Shown here in pieces: positions 1-8,681 of a stretch of DNA of 24,043 bases. The first letter of the stretch is position 1; every line of letters begins with the position of its first letter. The notes under the pieces were generated by a model. That model was not told the origin of the DNA. It searched no databases and worked only from the letters and a program-made list of their open reading frames with translations. The translations under genes were made by a program, and so were the position numbers. This DNA comes from JAICJR01 sp036491015. GTDB lineage: Bacteria > Actinomycetota > Thermoleophilia > Solirubrobacterales > Thermoleophilaceae. The stretch spans positions 1-24,043 of the forward strand of contig DASXCV010000104.1 in the NCBI GenBank assembly GCA_036491015.1, written 5' to 3'.

Positions 1-596
1 AGTTCATCCGCCCGGGCACCACGGTGGAGACGCTCGGCAACCTCAAGCCGTCGTTCGAGGCGATGGGGGAGATGGGCGGCTTCGATGCCGTCGCGCTCCA
101 GAAGTACCACTGGCTCGAGCGGATCAACCACGTCCACACGCCCGGCAACTCGTCGGGCATCGTCGACGGCGCGTCGCTCGTGGCCGTCGGCAACGAGCAG
201 ACCGGCGATGAGCTCGGCCTCGCTCCGCGCGCGAAGATTCTCGCCACCGCCGTATCGGGCGCCGACCCGACGATCATGCTCACCGGCCCCGCGCCCGCCA
301 CGCGCAAGGCGCTCAAGAAGGCGGGGCTCACGGTCGACGACCTCGACCTGATCGAGATCAACGAGGCGTTCGCGGCCGTGGTGCTGCGCTTCGTCCGTGA
401 CATGGGCCTCGACATGGAGAAGGTCAACGTGAACGGCGGCGCGATCGCCATGGGTCACCCGCTCGGCGCGACCGGCGGCATGATCCTCGGCACGCTGATC
501 GACGAGCTGCACCGCACCGGCGGCAAGTACGGCCTCGCCACTCTCTGCATCGGCGGCGGCATGGGAATCGCGACGGTCGTGGAGGCAATTCGATGA
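1..596 (+). CDS. fadA: Acetyl-CoA C-acyltransferase (thiolase), 3' part only
   Basis: The reading frame is open from the first bases of the window, so the start lies upstream; about 197 C-terminal residues are seen. Thiolases cleave 3-ketoacyl-CoA with CoA to give acetyl-CoA and a shortened acyl-CoA, the last step of beta-oxidation. The thiolase C-terminal landmarks are present in order: NEAFA, the GGAIAMGHPLGATG block with the catalytic His, and CIGGGMG with the C-terminal catalytic Cys. The nucleophilic Cys of the N-terminal half is outside the window. The stop overlaps the start of the next gene (ATGA at 593-596), so the two are probably co-translated as a FadA/FadJ-type pair. A biosynthetic acetoacetyl-CoA thiolase is possible, but the partner favours degradation. 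Confidence 0.93.
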   Translation, partial: FIRPGTTVETLGNLKPSFEAMGEMGGFDAVALQKYHWLERINHVHTPGNSSGIVDGASLVAVGNEQTGDELGLAPRAKILATAVSGADPTIMLTGPAPATRKALKKAGLTVDDLDLIEINEAFAAVVLRFVRDMGLDMEKVNVNGGAIAMGHPLGATGGMILGTLIDELHRTGGKYGLATLCIGGGMGIATVVEAIR

Positions 597-2779
597 GCAC
601 CAGCACAATCCGTTGGGAGCAGGACGAGGACGGCGTCGTCATCCTCACCCTCGACGATCCCAACCAGTCGGCCAACACGATGAACGAGGCCTACGTGCGC
701 TCGATGGGCGCGACGGTCGAGCGGCTCGAGGCCGAGACGGACGGCATCGCGGGCGTGGTGATCACCTCCGCCAAGAAGACCTTCTTCGCGGGCGGCGACC
801 TCAACGACCTGCGCAAGGCCACGCGCGAGGACGCGCCGCAGGTGGCCGCAGGCGTGCGCGAGATCAAGGCGCAGCTGCGCCGGCTCGAGACGCTCGGCAA
901 GCCGGTGGTCGCTGCGATCAACGGCGCGGCGCTGGGCGGCGGGCTGGAGATCGCACTGGCCGCGCATCACCGCGTCGCGCTCGACGACACGTCGGTGCAG
1001 CTCGGCTTCCCCGAGGTGCGGCTCGGCCTGCTCCCGGGCGGCGGCGGAGTGGTGCGCACGGTGCGCATGCTCGGCATCGTCGACGCTCTGATGCAGCTCC
1101 TGATGCAGGGTCAGCGCCTGCGCCCGGACAAGGCCAAGGAGCTCGGCATCGTCGGCGAGGTCGTGGCCTCGCGCGAGGAGCTGATCCCGGCCGCGAAGGC
1201 GTGGATCGTGGCCAACCCCGAGGCGCAGCAGCCGTGGGACGTGAAGGGCTACAAGATCCCCGGCGGCACGCCGTCGAACCCGAAGCTGGCGGTGAACCTG
1301 CCGGCGTTCCCGGCCAACCTGCGCAAGCAGCTCAAGGGCGCGAACTACCCGGCGCCGCACCACATCCTCGCCGCCGCGGTTGAGGGGTCCCAGGTGGACT
1401 TCGACACCGCGATCGAGATCGAGGGCCGCTACTTCACCGATCTCGTCTGCGGTCAGGTGTCGAAGAACATGATCCAGGCGTTCTTCTTCGACATGCAGAA
1501 GGTGAACGGCGACCGCGATCGTCCGGAGGGCATCGAGCAGTTCCAGCCTCAGAAGATGGTGGTGCTCGGTGCGGGCATGATGGGCGCCGGCATCGCGTAC
1601 GTGTGCGCGAAGGCGGGCATCGAGGTGGTGCTCAAGGACGTCTCGCTCGAGGCGGCCGAGAAGGGCAAGGCGTACTCGGCCAAGCTGCTCGACAAGCAGA
1701 TCGAGAAGGGCCGCTCGACGCGCGAGAAGGCGGACGAGCTGCTCGCGCGCATCAAGCCGAGTTCCGATCCGGCGGACGCCGCCGGCGCGGAGCTCGTGAT
1801 CGAGGCCGTGTTCGAGGACCCGAAGGTGAAGGCCGGGGTGTTCGCCGAGATCGAGCCGCACCTGGCCGAGGGCGCGCTGGTGGCGTCCAACACCTCGACG
1901 CTGCCGATCACGGAGCTGGCCGAGGGGGTGGCGCGCCCGGCGGAGTTCATCGGGCTGCACTTCTTCAGCCCGGTGGACAAGATGCCGCTGCTCGAGATCA
2001 TCAAGGGCGAGCAGACCTCCGAGGAGACGCTCTACCGGTCGCTCGACGTGGCCAAGCTGATCCGCAAGACGCCGATCGTGGTGAACGACAGCCGCGGCTT
2101 CTTCACGAGCCGCGTGATCGGCACCTTCATCAACGAGGGCATCGCGATGCTCACCGAGGGCGTTCCGGCGCCGTCGATCGAGCAGGCGTCGTCGCAGGCG
2201 GGCTACCCCGCGCCGGTGCTTCAGCTGAGCGACGAGCTCAACCTCAAGCTCATGCGCAAGATCCGCAACGCCGCCAAGGAGGCGATGGCCACCGGCAGCG
2301 GCTGGGACGACCACCCGTCGGAGCAGGTGATCGACCGCATGCTCGACGAGTTCGAGCGTCCGGGCCGCCTGGAAGGCGCCGGCTTCTACGAGTACGAGGA
2401 CGGCAAGCGCACGCGGCTGTGGACGGGCCTGAAGGACGCGTTCGGCGGCGAGAACGCCGCGCTCCCGTTCGAGGACCTCAAGGAGCGCATGCTGTTCATC
2501 GAGTCGCTCGAGACGGTCAAGTGCCTCGACGAGGGCGTGATCGAATCGGTGGCCGACGCGAACATCGGCTCGATCCTCGGCATCGGCTTCCCGGGCTGGT
2601 CCGGGGGCGTGCTCCAGTACATCAACGGCTACGAGGGCGGCCCGGCCGGCTTCGTCGCTCGCGCGCGCGAGCTGGCGGAGGCCTACGGCGAGCGCTTCGA
2701 GCCGCCCGCCTCGCTGGTCGAGAAGGCCGAGCGCGGCGAGACCTACCACGACGAGCAGCCGGCGCTCGCAACCGCATAA
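593..2779 (+). CDS. fadJ: Fused enoyl-CoA hydratase / 3-hydroxyacyl-CoA dehydrogenase
   Basis: A 728-residue beta-oxidation multifunctional alpha subunit that hydrates trans-2-enoyl-CoA and then oxidises 3-hydroxyacyl-CoA with NAD. Residues about 1-300 are a crotonase domain; both catalytic glutamates align, E119 in ALGGGLE and E141 in GFPEVRLG. Residues about 320-500 are the NAD-binding dehydrogenase domain with GAGMMG at 326-331 and the catalytic His/Glu pair H456 (LHFFSPV) and E468 (PLLEII). The rest is the dehydrogenase C-terminal domain, apparently duplicated as usual. Length matches FadB/FadJ (about 715-730). The ATG overlaps the thiolase stop by 4 nt. The order thiolase then hydratase/dehydrogenase suggests a complete two-protein complex. 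FadB versus FadJ cannot be separated by eye. Confidence 0.95.
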   Translation: MSTSTIRWEQDEDGVVILTLDDPNQSANTMNEAYVRSMGATVERLEAETDGIAGVVITSAKKTFFAGGDLNDLRKATREDAPQVAAGVREIKAQLRRLETLGKPVVAAINGAALGGGLEIALAAHHRVALDDTSVQLGFPEVRLGLLPGGGGVVRTVRMLGIVDALMQLLMQGQRLRPDKAKELGIVGEVVASREELIPAAKAWIVANPEAQQPWDVKGYKIPGGTPSNPKLAVNLPAFPANLRKQLKGANYPAPHHILAAAVEGSQVDFDTAIEIEGRYFTDLVCGQVSKNMIQAFFFDMQKVNGDRDRPEGIEQFQPQKMVVLGAGMMGAGIAYVCAKAGIEVVLKDVSLEAAEKGKAYSAKLLDKQIEKGRSTREKADELLARIKPSSDPADAAGAELVIEAVFEDPKVKAGVFAEIEPHLAEGALVASNTSTLPITELAEGVARPAEFIGLHFFSPVDKMPLLEIIKGEQTSEETLYRSLDVAKLIRKTPIVVNDSRGFFTSRVIGTFINEGIAMLTEGVPAPSIEQASSQAGYPAPVLQLSDELNLKLMRKIRNAAKEAMATGSGWDDHPSEQVIDRMLDEFERPGRLEGAGFYEYEDGKRTRLWTGLKDAFGGENAALPFEDLKERMLFIESLETVKCLDEGVIESVADANIGSILGIGFPGWSGGVLQYINGYEGGPAGFVARARELAEAYGERFEPPASLVEKAERGETYHDEQPALATA

Positions 2780-2786
2780 GGGGGAC

Positions 2787-2829
2787 AGGCCGGGCCCGCG
2801 CGGGTCCGGCCTGATCCGCGCGGGCCCGG
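2787..2829 (+). terminator. Two mutually exclusive GC-rich hairpins after the fad genes
   Basis: Hairpin A pairs 2787-2797 with 2802-2812 (one G-U pair, 4-nt loop). Hairpin B pairs 2790-2803 with 2816-2829, a perfect 14-bp match with a 12-nt loop. The two share the left arm, so only one can form at a time. They start 8 nt after the fadJ stop. No U-run follows, so this is not a textbook intrinsic terminator; in high-GC actinobacteria such U-poor hairpins are often proposed as terminators. Confidence 0.5.
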
Positions 2830-2868
2830 GCTAAAGATGTGGCGGGCTTGGTCGATACCGGTCCTGGA

Positions 2869-2910
2869 GGTGGCGCGAAAATATTCGATCATCCAAACGA
2901 TCGCGCCACC
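2869..2910. promoter_or_regulatory. Perfect 10-bp inverted repeat upstream of the PLP enzyme gene
   Basis: GGTGGCGCGA at 2869-2878 is matched exactly by TCGCGCCACC at 2901-2910. The 22-nt spacer is strikingly AT-rich for this region and includes AATATT and two CGATC-type words. The right arm ends 8 nt before the ATG at 2919. It could be an operator for a dimeric regulator over the promoter of the 2919-10112 operon, or an RNA hairpin over the initiation region. No Shine-Dalgarno sequence precedes the ATG. Confidence 0.5.
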
Positions 2911-2918
2911 GCACTCGC

Positions 2919-4205
2919 ATGGACACACCGGCCCATCCACGCGCCCAGCCCTGGCTCGATCACTGGCTCGAGACCTGTCGCGACCTCTCTGAGCTGAGGG
3001 AATCCCACCCCATGATGGACGCGGTCATCGACGCCGTCGATGGCCGCATGATCCGCATCGGCAACCGCTGGCTTGCGGACTTTGCCTCCTGCAACTACCT
3101 CGGCTTCGACCTCGACCGGGAGATCATCGACGCGGTCCCCGCGTACGTCGAAGAGTGGGGCACCCACCCGAGCTGGTCGCGCCTGCTCGGGAGCCCGCGC
3201 CTGTACGAGGAGATCGAGGAGCAGCTCGCCCGCCTGCTCGGCTGCAGCGACGCGCTCGTGCTGCCGACCATCACGCATATCCACATGTCGGTGATCCCGC
3301 TGCTCGCCGCCTCGGGGACGATCTTCCTGGACTCGCGCGCCCACAAGACGATCTACGACGGCTGCCAGATAGCGCGCTCGCGCGGCGCGGCCGTGAAGCG
3401 CTTCCGCTTCGAGGATCCGCAGCATCTCGACGAGCTGCTCGCGGCCGAGCGGGACACCACGCGGCTCGTTTGCATGGACGGCGTGAACAGCATGACCGGC
3501 AACGCCCCGGACATCCGCGAGTTCGCCGCTGTCTGCCGTGCCCGCGGTGCGCTCCTCTACGTGGACGACGCACACGGCTTCGGCGTGATCGGCGAGCGCA
3601 GCCCGGACGAGACCTGCCACTACGGCCGCCGCGGCAACAGCGTGATCCGGCATTTCGACGAGACCTACGACAACGTGGTGCTCGTCGGCGGCTTCTCGAA
3701 GGCCTACTCGTCGCTGCTCGCCTTCATCGCCTGCCCCACCGAGATGAAGAACCTGCTCAAGGTGGCGGCGCCGCCGTACCTCTACTCGGGCCCGTCGCCC
3801 ACCGCGTCGCTCGCCACCGTGCTCAAGGGCCTCGAAGTGAACGAGCAGCGCGGCGACGAGCTGCGGGCGCTGCTCTGCGAGCACACGCTCCGCGTGCTCG
3901 ACTGCCTCGCCGAGCTCGACGTCTACACGCCCAACCGCTCGGGCTACCCGATCGTCGAGATCCCGATCAGCGACCACCGCCGCATCGCCGAGGTCGGCCG
4001 GCTGCTCTTCGACCGCGGCGTGTACGTGACGCTCGCGGCCTACCCACTCGTGCCGAAGGCCGAGGTCGGCTTCCGCGTCCAGCTCACTGCGGCGAACACG
4101 CATGAAGAGGTGACCGTGCTCCTCGACGTGCTCCGTGAGCTCGCGGAGCGCGGCGACCTTCGCAAGCAGGACGACGTGCCCGAGGGCGTGGAGGTGGCGG
4201 CATGA
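2919..4205 (+). CDS. PLP-dependent alpha-oxoamine synthase-like enzyme (KBL/BioF/SPT/CqsA superfamily)
   Basis: A 428-residue fold-type I PLP enzyme. Known members condense an acyl-CoA with an amino acid and release CO2: AONS (biotin), KBL, ALAS, serine palmitoyltransferase, and CqsA/LqsA, which make alpha-hydroxyketone autoinducers. Visible landmarks are NYLGFDLD near residue 50, D216 in YVDDAHGFG (cofactor nitrogen contact) and K261 in GGFSKAYSS (Schiff-base lysine). The usual DEAH box reads DDAH, and the normally glycine-rich stretch after the lysine reads SSLLAFIAC, so it is diverged from BioF and KBL. No biotin, haem or threonine genes are nearby. The stop overlaps the start of a c-di-GMP enzyme gene (ATGA), so both are probably made together. 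Substrate unknown; a lipid or signal synthase is plausible. Confidence 0.85.
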   Translation: MDTPAHPRAQPWLDHWLETCRDLSELRESHPMMDAVIDAVDGRMIRIGNRWLADFASCNYLGFDLDREIIDAVPAYVEEWGTHPSWSRLLGSPRLYEEIEEQLARLLGCSDALVLPTITHIHMSVIPLLAASGTIFLDSRAHKTIYDGCQIARSRGAAVKRFRFEDPQHLDELLAAERDTTRLVCMDGVNSMTGNAPDIREFAAVCRARGALLYVDDAHGFGVIGERSPDETCHYGRRGNSVIRHFDETYDNVVLVGGFSKAYSSLLAFIACPTEMKNLLKVAAPPYLYSGPSPTASLATVLKGLEVNEQRGDELRALLCEHTLRVLDCLAELDVYTPNRSGYPIVEIPISDHRRIAEVGRLLFDRGVYVTLAAYPLVPKAEVGFRVQLTAANTHEEVTVLLDVLRELAERGDLRKQDDVPEGVEVAA

Positions 4206-7200
4206 CCCGCGGCGCCTGGGCCTGGCGTGTGTACCTGATCGCTGGAGCCGTGTTCACCGCTCTCTACTGCCTCGTGCCGCCGCTCAAGGGCAGCGGCCCG
4301 GTGATCAACGGGCTCGGCCTCTCCGGCGTGCTCGCGCTCGCCGCCGGCGTGCGCCGCAACCGTCCCACTGCCGTCGTGCCGTGGTGGCTGTTGACCTTCG
4401 GCGTCGGCCTCTTCTGGCTCGGCGACCTCTACACGTACAGCTACCCGAAGCTGCTGCACAAGGACGTGCCGTTCCCCTCGCTCGGAGACGGCATCTACCT
4501 CTTGATGTACCCGGTGCTGATGGTCGGCCTCTTGATGCTCGTCCGGCGACGCAACCCCGAGCCGGATCGCGCCGGCGTGGTCGACGCGCTGATCATGACG
4601 CTCGGCCTCGCGCTCCTGTCGTGGGTCGGGCTGATCGCCCCCTACATCCACGGCGACGGGCTCTCCTTGGTCGCCCGCCTCGTGTCTATCGCCTACCCGC
4701 TCGGCGACATCCTGCTGCTGGCCGCCGCGATGCGTCTCGTGGTGGACGCCGGCAAGCGCCAGCCCGCCTTCTACCTCCTGCTCACCGGGCTCGTGTCGTT
4801 GCTCGTCACGGACTACGTGTACGGGCTGCTGATCCTCCACAACACCTACACGCACCAGCTGTGGCTGGACGTGGGCTGGATCGCCTTCTACCTGTTCTGG
4901 GGAGCGGCGGCACTCCACCCGTCGATGCGCAGCCTCGAGCAGTCGGAGCCGGACCGCCAGCGCAGGCTCACGGGCTTCCGGCTCGGGCTGCTCACCGCCG
5001 CGTCGCTGATCGCCCCCATCGTGATGATCCTGCACGAGCTGCGCCACGGCGGCATCGACATGCTGGTCGTGGTGGAGACCTCGGTGCTGCTGTTCGCGCT
5101 GGTGATCGTCCGCATGGCAGGTCTCAACCGCCAGCAGCACCGGTCGGTGGAGCGAGAGCGCGTCCTGCGCGCCGCCGGGGCGGCCCTGGTCGCCGCCGCC
5201 ACGCGTGAGGAGATCTACGGCGCCGCGCTCGAGGCCACCGGGAATCTCTGCGGCCCCGAGACCCGAGCGCGTGTGTGCCTGCTCGGCGACGAGCCCGAGG
5301 TGGTGGCGGCCGACGGCGGCTCGGACACGCCCTGGGCGCTGCTCGGCGGTCCCGCGCTCGCCCGCGTGGCCGAGGCCGAGAATGCGAGCGACCGCCGCGT
5401 CGCCGACCCCGACCTCGTGGCCGCGCTGCGCTGCGCGCCGGCGTCGTGCGTGCTGGTGCATGCGCTCGAGTGGGACGGCGTCACGCGCGGCCTGCTCGTG
5501 ACAAGCCACCCCGACCACAACCCGGGACGCGCCGAGGTGGCCTCGCTGCAGGCGCTCGCCACGCACGTGTCGCTCGCTCTCGAGAGCGCCGCGCTCACGG
5601 AGGAGGTGCTGCGCCGCTCGGGCGAGTCGCGCCTCAGCTCCCTCGTCCAGCACGCGAGCGACCTGATCACGGTGATCGACTCCGAGGGCATCGTCGTGTA
5701 CCAGAGCCCGTCGATCGAGCGGGTGCTCGGGTACTCGGCGGACGAGGTGGTGGGCGGCCGCTTCGAGCAGCTGCTCGAAGCGGGCCAGGAGACGCGGCTG
5801 CTTCATCTGCTCGCCGACGCGCCGGACTACGAGGGCCGCGACGGCGAGCTGATCGAGTGCTCGCTCAACCACAAGGAAGGCACGACGCGGCAGTTCGAGA
5901 TCCTGCGCACGAATCTCCTCCACGACGAGACGGTCGGCGGCATCGTCCTGAACGGCCGCGACATCAGCGAGCGCAAGGAGTTCGAGCGGCAGCTCGCACA
6001 CCAGGCCTTCCACGACCCGGTGACTGGGCTCGCCAACCGCGCTCTGTTCGTCGAGCGCGTGCGCCACGCCGTGGCCCGCACGCGGCGCGACGACGAGGGC
6101 GTGGCCGTGATCTTCCTCGACGTCGACGACTTCAAGACCGTGAACGACAGCCTCGGACATGCGGCCGGCGATCAGGTGCTGCTCGAGGTGGCCAAGCGGC
6201 TCGAGAGCTCTATCCGCGCGAGCGACACCGCGGCGCGCTTCGGCGGCGACGAGTTCGCCGTGCTGCTCGAGGACGTGCGCAACGTGCAGGAAGCCGCCGA
6301 CGCCGCCGACCGCATCCTCGAGGCCTTCAACCCGCCGGTGCGCCTATCGCAGAAGGAGCTGTCGGTGCGCGGCAGCCTCGGCATCGCCGTCGCCGAGGAC
6401 TCGAGCGCGGACGCCGACGAGCTGATCCGCAATGCCGACGCCGCCATGTACATCGCCAAGCGCGAGGGCAAGGGCGGCTACCGCCTGTTCGAGCCGACGA
6501 TGCACGAGGTGGTGCTCGCGCGGCTCGAGCTGCGCGCGGACCTCCAGCGGGCGCTCGTGAACAACGAGTTCGAGCTGCACTACCAGCCGGTGGTCCGGCT
6601 GAGCGACGGGAGCACCTGCGGCGTCGAGGCGCTGCTGCGCTGGCGCCACCCGGAGCGCGGCCGCGTGATGCCGGACGAGTTCATCCCCTTCGCGGAGGAG
6701 ACCGGCCTGATCGTCCCGATCGGTCGCTGGGTGCTGCGCGAAGGCTGCCGAACGGGCGTGCTGCTGCAGCGCGCGTTTCCGGTCTCGCCTCCGATCACGA
6801 TGAGCATCAACCTCTCGGTGAAGCAGCTTCAGCACTCTGACATCGTGTCCGACGTCCGCGACGCGCTCGAGGAATCCGGGCTCGACCCGAGCTGCCTCAC
6901 CCTCGAGATCACCGAGACGGTGATGATGGCCGACACCGACCTCGCGGTCGAGCGGCTCAACGAGCTGCGCGCGTTGGGCGTGCGGCTGGCGATGGACGAC
7001 TTCGGCACCGGCTATTCGTCGCTCAGCTACCTGAGCCGCTTCCCGGTCGACGTCCTGAAGATGGACCGTTCCTTCCTGCGCGAGGGCGCGACGCCGGAGG
7101 AGTCCGGCCTGGCGAGCGCCGTCGTCGCGCTCGGCCGGACGCTGTCGCTCGAGGTGGTGGCCGAGGGCATCGAGCAGCACGACCAGTGGACCACCCTGCG

Positions 7201-7351
7201 CGACCTCGGTTGCGGCCTCGGCCAGGGCTTCTACTTCGCGAGGCCGATGGACGTGGACTCGGCGCTCGAGTATCTGCATGCCGCGCTCGGGGCGGACGGG
7301 CAGGCCGCGGAGAGCACCCCCGTCGCGGGATCTCGCGACGATGCTTCCTAG
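4202..7351 (+). CDS. Membrane GAF-PAS-GGDEF-EAL cyclic-di-GMP synthase/phosphodiesterase
   Basis: A 1049-residue signalling protein. Residues about 10-305 hold roughly ten hydrophobic helices with recurring LGD motifs (SLGDGIYLLMYP, YPLGDILLL), an integral-membrane sensor module. Then come a GAF-like region (about 320-465), a PAS domain (about 478-590), GGDEF (about 598-760) and EAL (about 785-1035). The synthase site is intact: GGDEF at 681-685, with an RxxD inhibitory site (RASD) five residues before it. The phosphodiesterase site also looks intact: EAL at 809-811, SINLS, EITET, DDFGTGYSS, the lysine in LKMD and AEGIEQ. It could therefore both make and break c-di-GMP. The gene is locked by overlaps between the PLP enzyme upstream and the MFS transporter downstream. 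The ligand is unknown. Confidence 0.94.
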   Translation: MTRGAWAWRVYLIAGAVFTALYCLVPPLKGSGPVINGLGLSGVLALAAGVRRNRPTAVVPWWLLTFGVGLFWLGDLYTYSYPKLLHKDVPFPSLGDGIYLLMYPVLMVGLLMLVRRRNPEPDRAGVVDALIMTLGLALLSWVGLIAPYIHGDGLSLVARLVSIAYPLGDILLLAAAMRLVVDAGKRQPAFYLLLTGLVSLLVTDYVYGLLILHNTYTHQLWLDVGWIAFYLFWGAAALHPSMRSLEQSEPDRQRRLTGFRLGLLTAASLIAPIVMILHELRHGGIDMLVVVETSVLLFALVIVRMAGLNRQQHRSVERERVLRAAGAALVAAATREEIYGAALEATGNLCGPETRARVCLLGDEPEVVAADGGSDTPWALLGGPALARVAEAENASDRRVADPDLVAALRCAPASCVLVHALEWDGVTRGLLVTSHPDHNPGRAEVASLQALATHVSLALESAALTEEVLRRSGESRLSSLVQHASDLITVIDSEGIVVYQSPSIERVLGYSADEVVGGRFEQLLEAGQETRLLHLLADAPDYEGRDGELIECSLNHKEGTTRQFEILRTNLLHDETVGGIVLNGRDISERKEFERQLAHQAFHDPVTGLANRALFVERVRHAVARTRRDDEGVAVIFLDVDDFKTVNDSLGHAAGDQVLLEVAKRLESSIRASDTAARFGGDEFAVLLEDVRNVQEAADAADRILEAFNPPVRLSQKELSVRGSLGIAVAEDSSADADELIRNADAAMYIAKREGKGGYRLFEPTMHEVVLARLELRADLQRALVNNEFELHYQPVVRLSDGSTCGVEALLRWRHPERGRVMPDEFIPFAEETGLIVPIGRWVLREGCRTGVLLQRAFPVSPPITMSINLSVKQLQHSDIVSDVRDALEESGLDPSCLTLEITETVMMADTDLAVERLNELRALGVRLAMDDFGTGYSSLSYLSRFPVDVLKMDRSFLREGATPEESGLASAVVALGRTLSLEVVAEGIEQHDQWTTLRDLGCGLGQGFYFARPMDVDSALEYLHAALGADGQAAESTPVAGSRDDAS

Positions 7352-8681
7352 CCACGAGGCACTCGACCGCCCCGGGGGCTTCAGCCGCGTCCGGCTGCTC
7401 GCTCCCCTGAAGCACCGGGACTTCCGCCTGCTCTGGGCCGGGATGTGCGTGTCGCTCATCGGCGACGGTGTGTTCCTGGTGGCGATGGCGTGGCAGGTCT
7501 ACGCGCTCTCGAACGTGCCGACCGCCCTGTCCGCAGTCGGCATCGCGATGACGGTGCCGACGATTGCCTTCCTTTTGCTCGGCGGGGTGGTGAGCGACCG
7601 CTTCGACCGCCGCAAGGTGATCCTCGCGAGTGACCTCGCCCGCGCCGTCGCGGTGGGCGCGATCGCGCTGCTGGCCGCCACGGGCTCGCTGCGGCTGTGG
7701 CACATCGTGGCGCTGGCGGCCGTCTACGGCACCGGCACCGGCTTCTTCGCGCCCTCGTTCGACGCAATCGTGCCCGAGCTGCTTCCCGCGGGCGAGCTCG
7801 GGCGGGCCAACTCGCTCGACCAGTTCGCAAGGCCGCTCGCGCTGCGGCTGGCGGGCCCGGCGCTCGGCGGCTTCCTGATCGCCGCCGGCGGCTCCGGCGT
7901 CGCCTTCGCGATCGACGCCGCCTCGTTCCTCGCCTCCGGCGCCGCCGTGCTCGCGATGGCCCCGCGCGCGCGGGCCCCGCGCGGCGAGCCGGTCTCGATC
8001 GGTGCCGATCTCGCCGCCGGCATGCGGTACGTGCGCCGGCACGTGTGGCTGTGGGGGACGTTCGCCGCCGCGGCAATCGCCTATCTCGTCTTCATGGGCC
8101 CGACGGAGGTGCTCCTGCCGTTCCTCGTGAAGAACGAGCTGCACGGGAGCGCGTTCGAGTTCGGCGTGGTGCTGGCGGCGGGCGGCCTGGCGTCCGTCGT
8201 GTGCGCCGTGGCGATGGGCCAGAACGAGCTGCCGGGCAAGGCGATCACGTTCATCTACATCACCTGGACGCTCGCCACGCTCGCGGTCGCGGGCTACGGG
8301 CTCGCGACCTCGCTCTGGCAGCTGATGCTCGCGAGCGCCGCGTTCAACGCGCTCGAGACCGCGGGCACGATCGTCTGGGCCACGCTCAAGCAGAGCCGCG
8401 TGCCAACCGCCCTGCTCGGCCGCGTGTCAAGCCTCGACTGGCTGATCTCGATCGGCCTCCTGCCGGTGTCGCTGGCTCTCACGGGGCCGGTGAGCGCCGC
8501 GCTGGGGGCGCGCGCCACGCTCGTGGGCGCCGGCGTGGTGGGCGCCGTCGTGACTTTTGCCGCGCTCTACCTGCCGGGGATGCGCGACGGGGAGCAAGCT
8601 GACGATCGGATGCCAGAATCCGCGCTATCGGCAAGCAGCTACTCATCCTCGCCGCCGCGTTCGTGGGCGGGACCCTCGTAG
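7341..8681 (+). CDS. MFS exporter, EntS (MFS_3) type
   Basis: About 446 residues with roughly 12 hydrophobic helices. The N-terminus (PLKHRDFRLLWAGM, then LIGDGVFLVAMAWQVY) and the cytoplasmic loop SDRFDRRKV after helix 2 match the enterobactin-exporter-like MFS_3 family of drug and small-molecule efflux proteins. The frame is open 63 nt further up, but the ATG at 7341 puts the conserved sequence at the expected distance from the N-terminus and gives an 11-nt overlap with the GGDEF/EAL gene. There is no clear ribosome binding site, consistent with coupling. The last 25 or so residues are Ser/Pro-rich, unlike a normal MFS end, and overlap a second reading frame. Context suggests export of the product of the upstream PLP enzyme; this is inference. 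Confidence 0.9.
   Translation: MLPSHEALDRPGGFSRVRLLAPLKHRDFRLLWAGMCVSLIGDGVFLVAMAWQVYALSNVPTALSAVGIAMTVPTIAFLLLGGVVSDRFDRRKVILASDLARAVAVGAIALLAATGSLRLWHIVALAAVYGTGTGFFAPSFDAIVPELLPAGELGRANSLDQFARPLALRLAGPALGGFLIAAGGSGVAFAIDAASFLASGAAVLAMAPRARAPRGEPVSIGADLAAGMRYVRRHVWLWGTFAAAAIAYLVFMGPTEVLLPFLVKNELHGSAFEFGVVLAAGGLASVVCAVAMGQNELPGKAITFIYITWTLATLAVAGYGLATSLWQLMLASAAFNALETAGTIVWATLKQSRVPTALLGRVSSLDWLISIGLLPVSLALTGPVSAALGARATLVGAGVVGAVVTFAALYLPGMRDGEQADDRMPESALSASSYSSSPPRSWAGPS

Noticed and set aside
455..2749. Very long minus-strand open frame opposite fadJ
   Set aside because: It is the mirror of a clearly recognised enzyme gene in GC-rich DNA; the translation is low-complexity His/Arg/Leu-rich with no domain.
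4040..6160. 706-codon minus-strand frame opposite the GGDEF/EAL gene
   Set aside because: Same GC-driven shadow effect; the plus strand has intact catalytic motifs throughout.
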